From: Bryobacteraceae bacterium
Lineage (GTDB): Bacteria > Acidobacteriota > Terriglobia > Bryobacterales > Bryobacteraceae
Length of the DNA stretch: 8,713 nucleotides
Direction of reading: 5' to 3'
Assembly: GCA_014379815.1 (NCBI GenBank)
Contig: JACMLA010000050.1
Coordinates: 1 to 8,713 of the forward strand
Position 1 is the stretch's first letter. Every line of letters begins with the position of its first letter. Below, piece by piece: positions 1 to 6,278 of the stretch. Both the position numbers and the translations under genes were made by a program. The notes beneath the pieces were generated by a model, which saw only the letters and a program-made list of their open reading frames with translations, had not been told where the DNA came from and made no database searches.

Positions 1-82
1 CAATCTCGTTCGCTTGTCAGTGGGAGTGGAGGATGTTGAGGATCTGATCGCCGATCTGCAGGAAGCTCTTCGGGCAGATTAA
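1..82 (+). CDS. C-terminal end of a Cys/Met-metabolism PLP-dependent enzyme (partial)
   Basis: Frame 2 is open from the window edge to a TAA at 80-82 and encodes 26 residues with the core RLSVGVEDVEDLIADLQEAL. This is the typical end of the cystathionine gamma-synthase / cystathionine beta- or gamma-lyase / methionine gamma-lyase family, where an R-x-S-x-G-x-E segment near the C-terminus contributes to binding of the substrate carboxylate. Those enzymes are soluble cytoplasmic PLP proteins that catalyse gamma- or beta-elimination and replacement on sulfur amino acids. Only the tail is visible, so the specific reaction cannot be told. The codons directly after the stop are a remnant of another gene on the opposite strand, so its natural downstream neighbour appears to be lost. 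Confidence 0.8.
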   Translation, partial: NLVRLSVGVEDVEDLIADLQEALRAD

Positions 83-270
83 GTGGAGGATCTCCTCTTC
101 GTTCAGACGGTAGAGCTTCTGAATCCGGGGATACCGAAGAACTCTCTCGACTTCGCCGAGTATGGCGTAGACACCACGAGCCGACTACCGGATTGCTGAA
201 TGACCCGAAGCAGCTATTTAGTTAGATTGCGGGAAGAACTGGCTGCCCCGGCTAAGGCCGTAATTTGTTC
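83..270 (-). pseudogene. Remnant of a PIN-domain toxin (putative toxin-antitoxin PIN family)
   Basis: Reading the minus strand from about 270 down gives ITALAGAASSSRNL, an in-frame amber codon (TAG, complement of 214-216), then LLRVIQQSGSRLVVSTP. A one-base frame change near 160-170 leads into ILGEVERVLRYPRIQKLY and then RLNEEEILHL. The joined text matches the middle of PIN-family toxins of the PilT-like 'putative TA system toxin, PIN family' group, whose hallmark is 'LVLSPEILAEIREVLRYPRLRKRYGLTEEEI'. The first acidic strand (LDTNVL) and the C-terminal acidic residues are missing at both ends, so the metal site is gone. One nonsense codon plus one frameshift make it a dead gene. No antitoxin partner is visible. 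Family recognition is by eye; the frameshift and stop are read directly. Confidence 0.6.
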
Positions 271-635
271 AAATCGCCGTCAGCGACCTGTTTTGGATAC
301 TCTTTTGCCCAACGCTCTGCCACAATCTTCAGCGCAGACAAGGTGTCGCGTAGATCGTGACCTTTTGCCGAAAGATCATAGGAGACTTCTGGCGGGATGG
401 TCGGCACATAATCACGCGTGACGAACTCGGACGCCTCAAGCGCACGCAGTCGCTGTGTAAGAACCTTGGTCGAGATTCCAGGGATCGCTCGTTTAAGGGC
501 ACCGAAGCGTGTCCGGCCATTCGTCAGCAACACCCATAGAATGTGCGGTGTCCATCGGCTCGCAATGAGCTTGAGCACATCATCAAGCTCGCATTGGACT
601 GGAGTCGTAAACGCCACAAGCACCTTGGTTACCAA
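252..635 (-). CDS. HxlR-family winged-helix transcriptional regulator
   Basis: A 127-residue protein of the MarR-related HxlR family (YtfH/YodB/HypR type), usually about 100-130 residues. Visible family marks are a Cys near the N-terminus followed by VLKLIASRWTPHILWVLL (residues about 20-37), the recognition-helix region RFGALKRAIPGISTKVLTQR (about 43-62) and the wing segment VTRDYVPTIPPEVSYDLSAKG. HxlR proteins bind DNA as dimers, and several sense electrophiles or oxidants through the N-terminal Cys, here C15. The start taken is TTG at 635 with AGGA six bases upstream; GTG at 623 is an alternative that keeps the whole domain. It is divergent from the oxidoreductase at 720, the ytfH/ytfG arrangement, so it probably controls that gene and itself. 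Its 3' end abuts, and may overlap, the PIN remnant. Confidence 0.9.
   Translation of the reverse strand: MVTKVLVAFTTPVQCELDDVLKLIASRWTPHILWVLLTNGRTRFGALKRAIPGISTKVLTQRLRALEASEFVTRDYVPTIPPEVSYDLSAKGHDLRDTLSALKIVAERWAKEYPKQVADGDLNKLRP
625..635. promoter_or_regulatory. Palindrome overlapping the hxlR start, possible operator
   Basis: TTGGTTACCAA is a perfect inverted repeat with 5-base arms around one central base. It covers the TTG start of the HxlR gene and lies in the 84-base divergent spacer region between the regulator and the oxidoreductase. A position over the regulator's own start would suit autorepression. The function is inferred; short palindromes also occur by chance. Confidence 0.25.
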
Positions 636-719
636 AAGGTTCCTACTTTACAGATGATACCACCGCTGATAGCTTGAAGCTTCTGTGAGGCAAAGCGTTT
701 TTTCAGAAGGATGTAGAAC

Positions 720-1631
720 ATGATCGTGGTAACAGGTGGAAACGGGCAGTTGGGACGCGCTATAGCTACGGAGCTCGAACGCGCGGTCGGGACCAGGGCT
801 TTTCGCCTCAGCGTGCGCGAACGCCTCACGGACGATCCGCGGCAAGCGCGGGGAATTGAGAGCAGGGTGGCTGACTACGATAACGTTAAGGCCCTCTCCC
901 AATCTTTCGAAGGGGCCGACCAGCTGATCCTGATCTCAGCCGACGGTACGGACGATTTGCGGCTTCCCCGGCAGCTAAACGCTGTCCAAGCCGCCAAAGA
1001 CGCGGGCGTAAAGCATATCGTGTTCACCAGCTCCCGCAGCGTGGGCAAGGGTAATGGGCTCGCCCACGCTGCAGTAAACAGCCAAACCGAAGATGCCATC
1101 AAGGCAACAGGTGGGGACTACACCATCATGCGAAATAGCCTTTATGCGGAACTGCTCTTAATGTTCGCCCAGCCTGCTATCGAGACGGGCGTGATCTCGC
1201 TACCTGCCGCCAACGGCAAGGCCGCCATGATTTCCCGCACGGATATCGCCCGGTTTGCGGCGAGGGTCGTGCTGCCCGGCTTCGGGCGAAACCAAGTCTA
1301 CGAACTGACTGGCCCGAAGGCGTTTGGTTATTACGACCTGGCCGCAATCCTGGCGGAAACAACGGGCAAGCGCATTGTCTACGTGCCTGCCGACAAGAAA
1401 ACGGCTGTGGACTGGCTCAAGGGCCGGTTGGCCGTGCCTGATTTCTATTTGCCGTTCATCGTGGACGCGGCCTATGAGTTCGGGCAAGGCTGGCAGGAGG
1501 CCGTGTTAACCGATTTCGAACAAGTCGTTGGATCACCGGCAACCCCAGCAGATCAGGTCTGGCGTCACACTCTCACTGGGGGTGGGCCGCTAACGCAGGC
1601 CTCTTCTACAACCTCCATATCGCCTTCATGA
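720..1631 (+). CDS. NmrA-like / QOR2-type NAD(P)-binding oxidoreductase with an aberrant C-terminal tail
   Basis: A 303-residue atypical short-chain dehydrogenase. The dinucleotide-binding motif is TGGNGQLG (residues 5-12), followed by VADYDN, the LILISADGTDD strand, AAKDAGVKHIVFTSS, and MRNSLYAELL in the substrate region. The layout follows NAD(P)H:quinone oxidoreductase 2 (E. coli YtfG, about 286 residues), which reduces quinones in the cytosol. The match reaches TDFEQVVGSPATPADQVWRH and ends near residue 285. The last 18 residues (Thr/Ser/Gly-rich) are encoded by DNA whose complementary strand is a response-regulator remnant, so the native 3' end seems replaced. AGAAGGA at 705-711 fits the ATG at 720. 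The divergent HxlR gene is the likely regulator. Substrate unknown; family assignment secure, quinone activity likely but not proven. Confidence 0.88.
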   Translation: MIVVTGGNGQLGRAIATELERAVGTRAFRLSVRERLTDDPRQARGIESRVADYDNVKALSQSFEGADQLILISADGTDDLRLPRQLNAVQAAKDAGVKHIVFTSSRSVGKGNGLAHAAVNSQTEDAIKATGGDYTIMRNSLYAELLLMFAQPAIETGVISLPAANGKAAMISRTDIARFAARVVLPGFGRNQVYELTGPKAFGYYDLAAILAETTGKRIVYVPADKKTAVDWLKGRLAVPDFYLPFIVDAAYEFGQGWQEAVLTDFEQVVGSPATPADQVWRHTLTGGGPLTQASSTTSISPS

Positions 1632-1729
1632 TTGATGATGTCAACGAGACCGCCCCTCAGAATAACGTGGTCGTCTGTGATCATCACCCGAATGCGTGCC
1701 GCGGTGTCACTACTGATTTGGGTTCCCAC
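1586..1729 (-). pseudogene. Truncated NarL-family response regulator (N-terminal receiver fragment)
   Basis: On the minus strand, from a possible GTG start at 1729 or the ATG at 1684, the frame reads ARIRVMITDDHVILRGGLVD and then IINHEGDMEVVEEACVSG. This is the first third of a NarL/FixJ-type receiver domain: the 'IRVLIADDHPVVREGL' strand and acidic pocket (DDH), then 'DMEVVGEA.NG'. After VSG the frame gives PPPVRV and a stop, with no further family similarity. The phosphoacceptor Asp, the rest of the receiver and the LuxR-type HTH are absent, so the protein cannot work. The break falls within about 12 bases of where the oxidoreductase on the other strand stops matching its own family. It sits directly behind the kinase remnant, as in normal kinase-regulator operons. 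Confidence 0.72.
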
Positions 1730-2112
1730 TGCTCATCCCCAGGCGACCAAACAGCAATCATCGTCGTGCCGTTGTCAATCTCGCTGACCACTGTTATTGC
1801 TGCGCCAACCTGGCTTAGCGCGTTCGTGCATTCCCAAAAGGTCATAGCCCGCCATCGGCGCATCTGCGTCGAATCCGCAGCCACCAGATTTTACGAAGAC
1901 CCAGACACCGCCGCCCAGCGTTCCAACTTGAAGGTTTATCTTCTTAGCGCGCGAGCGTGTTTGACAGCGTTGGAGAGTGCTTCTTGCGCGATACGGAGGA
2001 ACTCGTCTTCGACCTTCCTCGGAAGTGCCGCTCCCATAATCGCTCCCTGCATTTCTATCGAGGCAGTTGTCAACCTCTGCGTTTTGTTCACCAGATTACC
2101 GAGTGCCGTCAT
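1684..2112 (-). pseudogene. Decayed NarL/DesK-type sensor histidine kinase, C-terminal part, two frameshifts
   Basis: Three minus-strand frames must be joined. Frame one starts at an ATG at 2112 and gives the N-box LRIAQEALSNAVKHARA, hitting TAA at 1936-1938. A shift just before that stop gives AKKINLQV, then VKSGGCGFDADAP (degenerate G1 box) and YDLLGMHERA (G2 box). A second shift near 1820-1830 gives LSQVGAAITVVSEIDNGTT and MIAVWSPGDEQ (the last strands), ending at a TGA at 1684-1686 that overlaps an ATG of the regulator remnant. The order N-box, G1, G2, final strand is that of HisKA_3/HATPase_c kinases. The dimerisation helix with the phosphorylated His and all sensor domains are missing upstream, where a TAA precedes the ATG. 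Non-functional. Confidence 0.75.
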
Positions 2113-2134
2113 TAGTTAGCTGGTCCGACGGCCT

Positions 2135-2531
2135 TCAAGTTTGCCCGAATGAGTACCGCGGTGTCGATGTCGGCGGATGGTCTGGCATAGCAGAAAGAGT
2201 TACTTTTTCCAGGGCGGCAATCCGGCTTACAAAGTTATCGAAGCGCAGTTCCGAAGCAGCGCTGACGTTAGACAAGTCTGCCCGGAATTTCCTGTTCTCG
2301 ATGCGATCGTATTCCTGGTAGTTGAAGAAAGCGCCAAGAAGCTTTGTCTCGACTGCTTCCAGACGCGTTGGCAACCTCTTCCTGCGACTTGGTTTCAAGG
2401 CTTGCCAAGTCACTTTTGAGCTCGATCTTAAACTCTGTCAAACCACTTCTCACCCGACTCTCAGATTCCTGGATGGCCTGCAAAATCGTCTGCATATCCT
2501 GCTTCGTCATCGGTGCGCTGTTATGGTCCAT
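2135..2531 (-). pseudogene. Small coiled-coil protein gene interrupted by a frameshift
   Basis: From ATG 2531, preceded by an AGGGAAG ribosome site, the minus strand gives MTKQDMQTILQAIQESESRV and a charged helical stretch ending KSQEEVA. That frame then degenerates. A different frame, entered after a one-base change near 2365-2378, continues RLEAVETKLLGAFFNYQEYD, then RFDNFVSRIAALEK, and stops at 2135-2137 after a Pro/Thr-rich tail. The restored protein would be about 132 residues, almost all amphipathic helix with heptad-like spacing of hydrophobics, suggesting a soluble coiled coil. I do not recognise a named family and propose no function. It lies 50 bases downstream of the FAD oxidoreductase on the same strand. 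A real frameshift and a sequencing error look the same here. Confidence 0.55.
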
Positions 2532-2580
2532 GAGCTTCCCTCGAATCCTTATCTTCGCGCATTGCCGGAGGCTTTGATGG

Positions 2581-3690
2581 TCAGGCGGCAATCGTTCGAA
2601 ACAGTTCGGAGTGCCGCGCCACAATAGCCGCTTCCGCTTCCCTGTCAGGCGCCAGATCCCATTTGCCGCGCTCCCAGGTACCGCCAAGCAGAATGCCATC
2701 CCGTCGCGGAAACATATACAGACCGCCGCTGAGCAGGTTGTAGTTCACCTCAGGCTGAGGAAGCAACACCGTGAGTTGTCCCTTCACTGGTTGAAGACTC
2801 TGATCCCCGAACAACGAACCTGACCCTAATCCAGTGCAATTGATGATGACGGGCTCTGGTAGCGAACCAAGTTCAGACGCGGCGGCGAACTCCCGGAGCC
2901 TGACAGCGCCTCCTGCGATCTGTACATCCTGAAGCAGAGTCGCGAGATAGATAGGCGGCTGAATCAACATCGTTGTAAAACGGCGGGCATGCTTACCAAA
3001 GGGCGTCGCGTTTGGCGGCAGGTCCGCATACTCAGGGTACAAATCTCGCAGGGGGCTTGTCGGACCCAGAATGAACTGGTCCTGCAGTGGCTGGTCGGAA
3101 ACGATGTAGTTCCGAAGCCACCCGATGCCATACCGGTCGGCCGGCAATGTCTGAAATTCCTTGTGAGCCAGTCGGGCAGCCTGAACAAACTGCTCGCGGA
3201 AAGCTGCCGTAGCGCTGTCATCCCGAAACACCGAAGTTGGCCACCACTGCGCTCCTGCAATGTTGGAGGTTGTCTCAGGTGGCAGAGCCCTGGTATAGAT
3301 CGTGACGGTTGCGCCTCGTCGTTGCAGGAGTCGCGCTGTAGCGAGGCCCACCGCGCCTGCGCCTAACACAGCAACCGCGGTTCCAGCTTGAGGATTCGCA
3401 AGGTCGACTGCCAGGTGGGAGGTTCCCCACGAAAGCGTTACGCCTCCGCCACCGTGACCGTAGTTATGCACCAAAACCTTGTCTCCCAGCGTCTCCCGCC
3501 GTACAACGAATCCCTCTGGGCGGTAAGGCCTGAGCCCGGTTACGGTACGAATGATGCGTTCTGGCGCGACGCGAACAGGACGGAAATCATGATCGTAAAC
3601 AGCACGCCGGGCGATCGTGCTACGCCGCGTGGCACATCCGGCGAGTACTGCCGCACCAGCTCCGATTAGCAAATCCCGGCGACGTGTCAT
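2581..3690 (-). CDS. Tat-exported lipoprotein FAD oxidoreductase, D-amino-acid oxidase fold in permuted order
   Basis: 369 residues. The N-terminus MTRRRDLLIGAGAAVLAGCA has a twin-arginine start and a lipobox (LAGC, C19), implying Tat export and membrane anchoring of a cofactor-loaded protein. The rest is D-amino-acid/D-aspartate oxidase-like, in unusual order. TGLRPYRPEG (51-60, holding the Arg that binds substrate carboxylate in DAO) and HNYGHGGGGVTLSWG (75-89, flavin contact) come first; canonical enzymes have them at the C-terminus. They are followed by AVLGAGAVGLATARLL (107-122, FAD ADP-binding), TSNIAGAQWWP (141-151), INCTGLG (283-289), KGQLTVLL (303-310), LYMFPR (324-329) and GGTWERG (336-342), and then the protein ends. 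Expected chemistry is oxidative deamination of a D-amino acid or related amine; substrate unknown. AGGA lies close to the ATG. The N-terminal extension rules out a simple internal start. Confidence 0.88.
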   Translation of the reverse strand: MTRRRDLLIGAGAAVLAGCATRRSTIARRAVYDHDFRPVRVAPERIIRTVTGLRPYRPEGFVVRRETLGDKVLVHNYGHGGGGVTLSWGTSHLAVDLANPQAGTAVAVLGAGAVGLATARLLQRRGATVTIYTRALPPETTSNIAGAQWWPTSVFRDDSATAAFREQFVQAARLAHKEFQTLPADRYGIGWLRNYIVSDQPLQDQFILGPTSPLRDLYPEYADLPPNATPFGKHARRFTTMLIQPPIYLATLLQDVQIAGGAVRLREFAAASELGSLPEPVIINCTGLGSGSLFGDQSLQPVKGQLTVLLPQPEVNYNLLSGGLYMFPRRDGILLGGTWERGKWDLAPDREAEAAIVARHSELFRTIAA

Positions 3691-3762
3691 TTCCTGATCT
3701 CAATCTTCTTGATCTCAAGCACCAGAGCCATGTGGGCCGATTGTAACGTGTCGCCCGGGGAC

Positions 3763-3807
3763 CAAAAACAAAACGGCAGGTCAGGTCGCGAGACCTAAAC
3801 CTGCCGT
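3763..3807 (-). terminator. Rho-independent terminator of the M48 peptidase gene
   Basis: The arms ACGGCAGGT (3773-3781) and ACCTGCCGT (3799-3807) pair perfectly. Inside them a second stem, AGGTC (3783-3787) with GACCT (3792-3796), closes a 4-base loop. Read on the minus strand, the hairpin is followed by TTTTGTTTTT, a good U-tract, 34 bases past the peptidase stop. The nested stem gives a long, near-continuous hairpin. Confidence 0.85.
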
Positions 3808-3840
3808 GGTCAACCCGTGTGCTTGCGGGAGGGTTGAGGT

Positions 3841-4854
3841 TTATGTGCGGCGCTTCAGAGTAGGACGCTCGTCCTCATCGTCGCCGCCCTTCTTGCTCTT
3901 GGTGTCACCCTCGATGGTCCGGGTACCACCACCGGGAGCCTTCTTCAGACGGGGACGATTGTCATCTTCCTTGTCGTCCAACTTCCGGCGATTATGCATC
4001 GAAGCCAGCCGCGCTTTGACATCGTTAAATTCTGAGGTGGTAACGACGTATTCCGGACGGGCATCCAGAAGTTCCTCTATGTTTTTCTGCGCACCTTTGA
4101 TGCGGTCGTCCGTCATTGGATGCGATGAGAACACTTTGCTCATCGTTCCAGGCTTCCGCTTTTCCATCGACTGGATCTTTTCAAAGAAGTCGACAAAAGA
4201 AGTCGGATCGTACCCGGCTTTGTAGAGGTACTGCAAACCGAGAAGGTCGGCTTCACGTTCGAAGCCGCGCGAGAAGCTCAGGAAGGTGACAGGGACCAGA
4301 ATGCTGGCCGCCTGCCGGATCCCGTAGCCCGTCCATCCGCCCATAAAGATGAGTGGAATCGATGCCATATTGATGATCTGGCCCCGGCTTGCCTGACGCG
4401 TGCCGTGGCGCGCGGCGATGTGGGCGATCTCGTGCGCCATCACCCCTGCCAGCTCCGATTCGTTTTCGGCTTTCAGGATCAGCCCTGAGTTCACGAAGAA
4501 AAATCCGCCAGGAAGCGCCATTGCGTTCACTTCCTCAGCATCGAGAACCTTGATTGTGACCGGCACCTTCACGTCGGAGTTACGGACCAGATTCTGCCCG
4601 ACGCGATTGACGTACTCTGAAATAACCGGATCATCGATGATTTTCGCCTGCCGCTCGATCTCCTGGGCGTATGACTTGCCCATTGCGATCTCTTTCTCGA
4701 GGGAATAAAGGTTGACACCCTTGGCAACATCGCGATTGCCGATTTCGTCAGGGTCCTTTTTCTTGTTCTTGTCCTTAGCGTAGGTGTGGACCGGCGCCAC
4801 TGCCAGAGTGAAAACGGCTGCAAGAGCGAGGTGAGCGGCGAACAGGCGATTCAT
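3841..4854 (-). CDS. Secreted M48-family zinc metallopeptidase
   Basis: 337 residues. A Sec signal peptide (hydrophobic 4-20, probable cut after THTYA, about 26) directs it to the periplasm or outer membrane. The zinc motif HEIAH is at 141-145, the third ligand is in FEREAD (E201), and SHP (244-246) completes the M48 signature, so the catalytic set is intact. The AMALPGGFFFVNSGL segment (111-125) before the active site is typical of the BepA/LoiP/YggG-like M48 group, which degrades or helps assemble outer-membrane proteins. The last 45 residues are a charged, disordered tail with two RPxLKR-type pieces (RPRLKK near 300 and RPTLKRR at the end), beyond the usual catalytic domain. AAGGAG (complement of 4859-4864) lies four bases from the ATG. 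It is monocistronic, ending at a strong terminator. Confidence 0.92.
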   Translation of the reverse strand: MNRLFAAHLALAAVFTLAVAPVHTYAKDKNKKKDPDEIGNRDVAKGVNLYSLEKEIAMGKSYAQEIERQAKIIDDPVISEYVNRVGQNLVRNSDVKVPVTIKVLDAEEVNAMALPGGFFFVNSGLILKAENESELAGVMAHEIAHIAARHGTRQASRGQIINMASIPLIFMGGWTGYGIRQAASILVPVTFLSFSRGFEREADLLGLQYLYKAGYDPTSFVDFFEKIQSMEKRKPGTMSKVFSSHPMTDDRIKGAQKNIEELLDARPEYVVTTSEFNDVKARLASMHNRRKLDDKEDDNRPRLKKAPGGGTRTIEGDTKSKKGGDDEDERPTLKRRT

Positions 4855-4955
4855 GAAACTCCTTAATCAGACCAGTGCCCTGACTGTAACCTGAACGCGA
4901 TTGCGGCGCAAGGCTCATGCAAATACGGCGTTCCCAGCTCCAGAAAAAACTAAGG

Positions 4956-4983
4956 CCCCACTGTCTTTAACGTACAGTTGGGG
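4956..4983 (+). promoter_or_regulatory. Imperfect hairpin over the ribosome site of the class-V PLP enzyme
   Basis: CCCCACTGT (4956-4964) pairs with ACAGTTGGGG (4974-4983), apart from one bulged T. The right arm contains the only Shine-Dalgarno-like bases (GGGGAG, 4980-4985), which touch the ATG at 4986. In RNA the hairpin would hide the start; in DNA it could be an operator. There is no U-tract after it, so it is not a terminator. The regulatory role is inferred. Confidence 0.35.
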
Positions 4984-4985
4984 AG

Positions 4986-6128
4986 ATGGGTTACGAGACG
5001 TTCCAGTCTGCCGGGTCAGACCTCCGGGCCAGGTATCGCGACCAGTTCCCCGTAACGGGCAACGTGGTCTATCTAAACCACGCTTCCGTGTCGCCCCTCT
5101 GCAAGCCCGCCGCTGACGCGATCAAGACCTTAGCCGACGACGCCCTGCAGTTCGGATCGTTGCACTACGACCAGTGGTTGGACGCGTACGAGGGCCTTCG
5201 TGTCGCAGCCGCGTCCCTGATTGGAGGGCATCGGGACGAAATTGCAATTGTAAAGAACACATCCGAGGGAATTGCGACGGTTGCGATGGGCCTGAAGTGG
5301 CAGCCAGGCGACAAAGTGGTAGCGTTTCGCGAGGAATTTCCGGCTAATGCTCTGCCGTGGCTCCGTCTGGAGGAGCATGGAGTGCGCATCGAGTGGCTCT
5401 CCTACCTGGACGAGCTTGACCGCATTGAAGAAGCCGCGCGGGGAGCTCGTTTACTCGCCATCAGTTATGTACAGTTTCTCAGTGGCTACAGGGCAAACCT
5501 TGCCGCACTGGGCGAAATCTGTCGCCGGCACAACGTGTTCTTCTTCGTTGATGCAATCCAGGGCTTAGGCGTATTTCCCCTCGATGTGGACCAGATCGGG
5601 ATCGATGCGCTGGCTGCGGACGGGCATAAGTGGCTGACCGGACCTGAAGGCTGCGGCATACTTTACGTCCGAAAAAGTCGTCAGGAAGAGATTGAGCCGG
5701 TAGAGTTCGGTTGGACCAACATCGCCAACTACGCAGATTATGCTTCTCGCGACATGACACTCCGGCCGGACGCGGGCCGGTACGAATGCGGGACGTTGAA
5801 CACAGTAGGGATTTACGGACTTCGGGCAGCGATTGAGTTTCTGAACGGCGTGGGTATTCCGGCGATCTCAGGGGCGGTGACGGAGCTGGCCGACCAGGTT
5901 GCGGCTGGTGCACAGGAAAAAGGGTACGAACTGATGGTGGAACGAACCCCGGCCACCTCCGCCGCAATCGTCAGCATCCGCAAGGAAGGCATCGACAGCC
6001 GGATGATAGTTCGCCACCTTAAGGAACTGAGATTTCTTGCCGCGCCCCGCCAGGGCTGGGTCCGGATTTCTCCGCACTTCTACATCAGTCCTGAGGACAT
6101 CGGCAACCTGCTGGACGCGCTGCCGTAG
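4986..6128 (+). CDS. Class-V aminotransferase-fold PLP enzyme, without the cysteine-desulfurase cysteine
   Basis: 380 residues, full length for fold-type I class V (NifS/isopenicillin-N-epimerase-like). Visible elements are VVYLNHASVSPL (27-38, N-terminal substrate loop), KNTSEGIATVA (90-100, phosphate-binding), FFVDAIQGLG (186-195, with D189 contacting the PLP ring nitrogen and Q192 stacking), the Schiff-base lysine K215 in ADGHKWLTGPEG, and WVRISPHFYIS near the end. The mobile-loop Cys of SufS/NifS-type desulfurases is absent: the only Cys are C39, C179, C223 and C268, and the loop is short. It is therefore more likely an aminotransferase, epimerase or lyase of unknown substrate than a desulfurase. 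Cytoplasmic. It stands alone, divergent from the peptidase gene. The ribosome site GGGGAG has almost no spacer, so GTG or later starts should be kept in mind. Confidence 0.87.
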   Translation: MGYETFQSAGSDLRARYRDQFPVTGNVVYLNHASVSPLCKPAADAIKTLADDALQFGSLHYDQWLDAYEGLRVAAASLIGGHRDEIAIVKNTSEGIATVAMGLKWQPGDKVVAFREEFPANALPWLRLEEHGVRIEWLSYLDELDRIEEAARGARLLAISYVQFLSGYRANLAALGEICRRHNVFFFVDAIQGLGVFPLDVDQIGIDALAADGHKWLTGPEGCGILYVRKSRQEEIEPVEFGWTNIANYADYASRDMTLRPDAGRYECGTLNTVGIYGLRAAIEFLNGVGIPAISGAVTELADQVAAGAQEKGYELMVERTPATSAAIVSIRKEGIDSRMIVRHLKELRFLAAPRQGWVRISPHFYISPEDIGNLLDALP

Positions 6129-6278
6129 GAGTTGTGGCGGAGGCGCTTTGCCCCGAAGCAAAATTATTAAATCTAAACGTGCAACTGGCGCCCTGTTTGC
6201 CAACTCCCCTTAAGCGCTGGTAACCTCAGGACGTACCAGGTCGCCTCCCATGATTGAGGGCCTGCTCGTGTCAAGCAC

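Noticed and set aside
1628..2119. A 163-codon plus-strand ORF with ATGA overlap to the oxidoreductase
   Set aside because: Its product has no family look and is rich in scattered Cys/Ser/Arg. The opposite strand holds kinase and regulator relics that explain the sequence, so the overlap is a coincidence of the junction.
2365..2378. Programmed ribosomal frameshift in the coiled-coil gene
   Set aside because: No slippery heptamer or downstream structure is evident. Neighbouring genes are also broken, so simple decay is more likely.
2268..2699. A 143-codon minus-strand ORF as one gene
   Set aside because: Its first half is a shadow of the FAD oxidoreductase end. Only the part from ATG 2531 looks coding, and it leaves frame near 2370.
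3806..4225. A 139-codon plus-strand ORF opposite the M48 gene
   Set aside because: Ser/Arg-rich shadow of a well-supported metallopeptidase frame, and it begins inside the terminator arm.
4986..6128. Cysteine desulfurase (SufS/NifS) call
   Set aside because: The mobile-loop catalytic Cys is missing and no sulfur-transfer gene is adjacent.
6142..6165. Short GCTT/AAGC stem followed by AAAATT after the class-V enzyme, as a terminator
   Set aside because: The stem is only four bases and the T-content after it is poor, so support is too weak.
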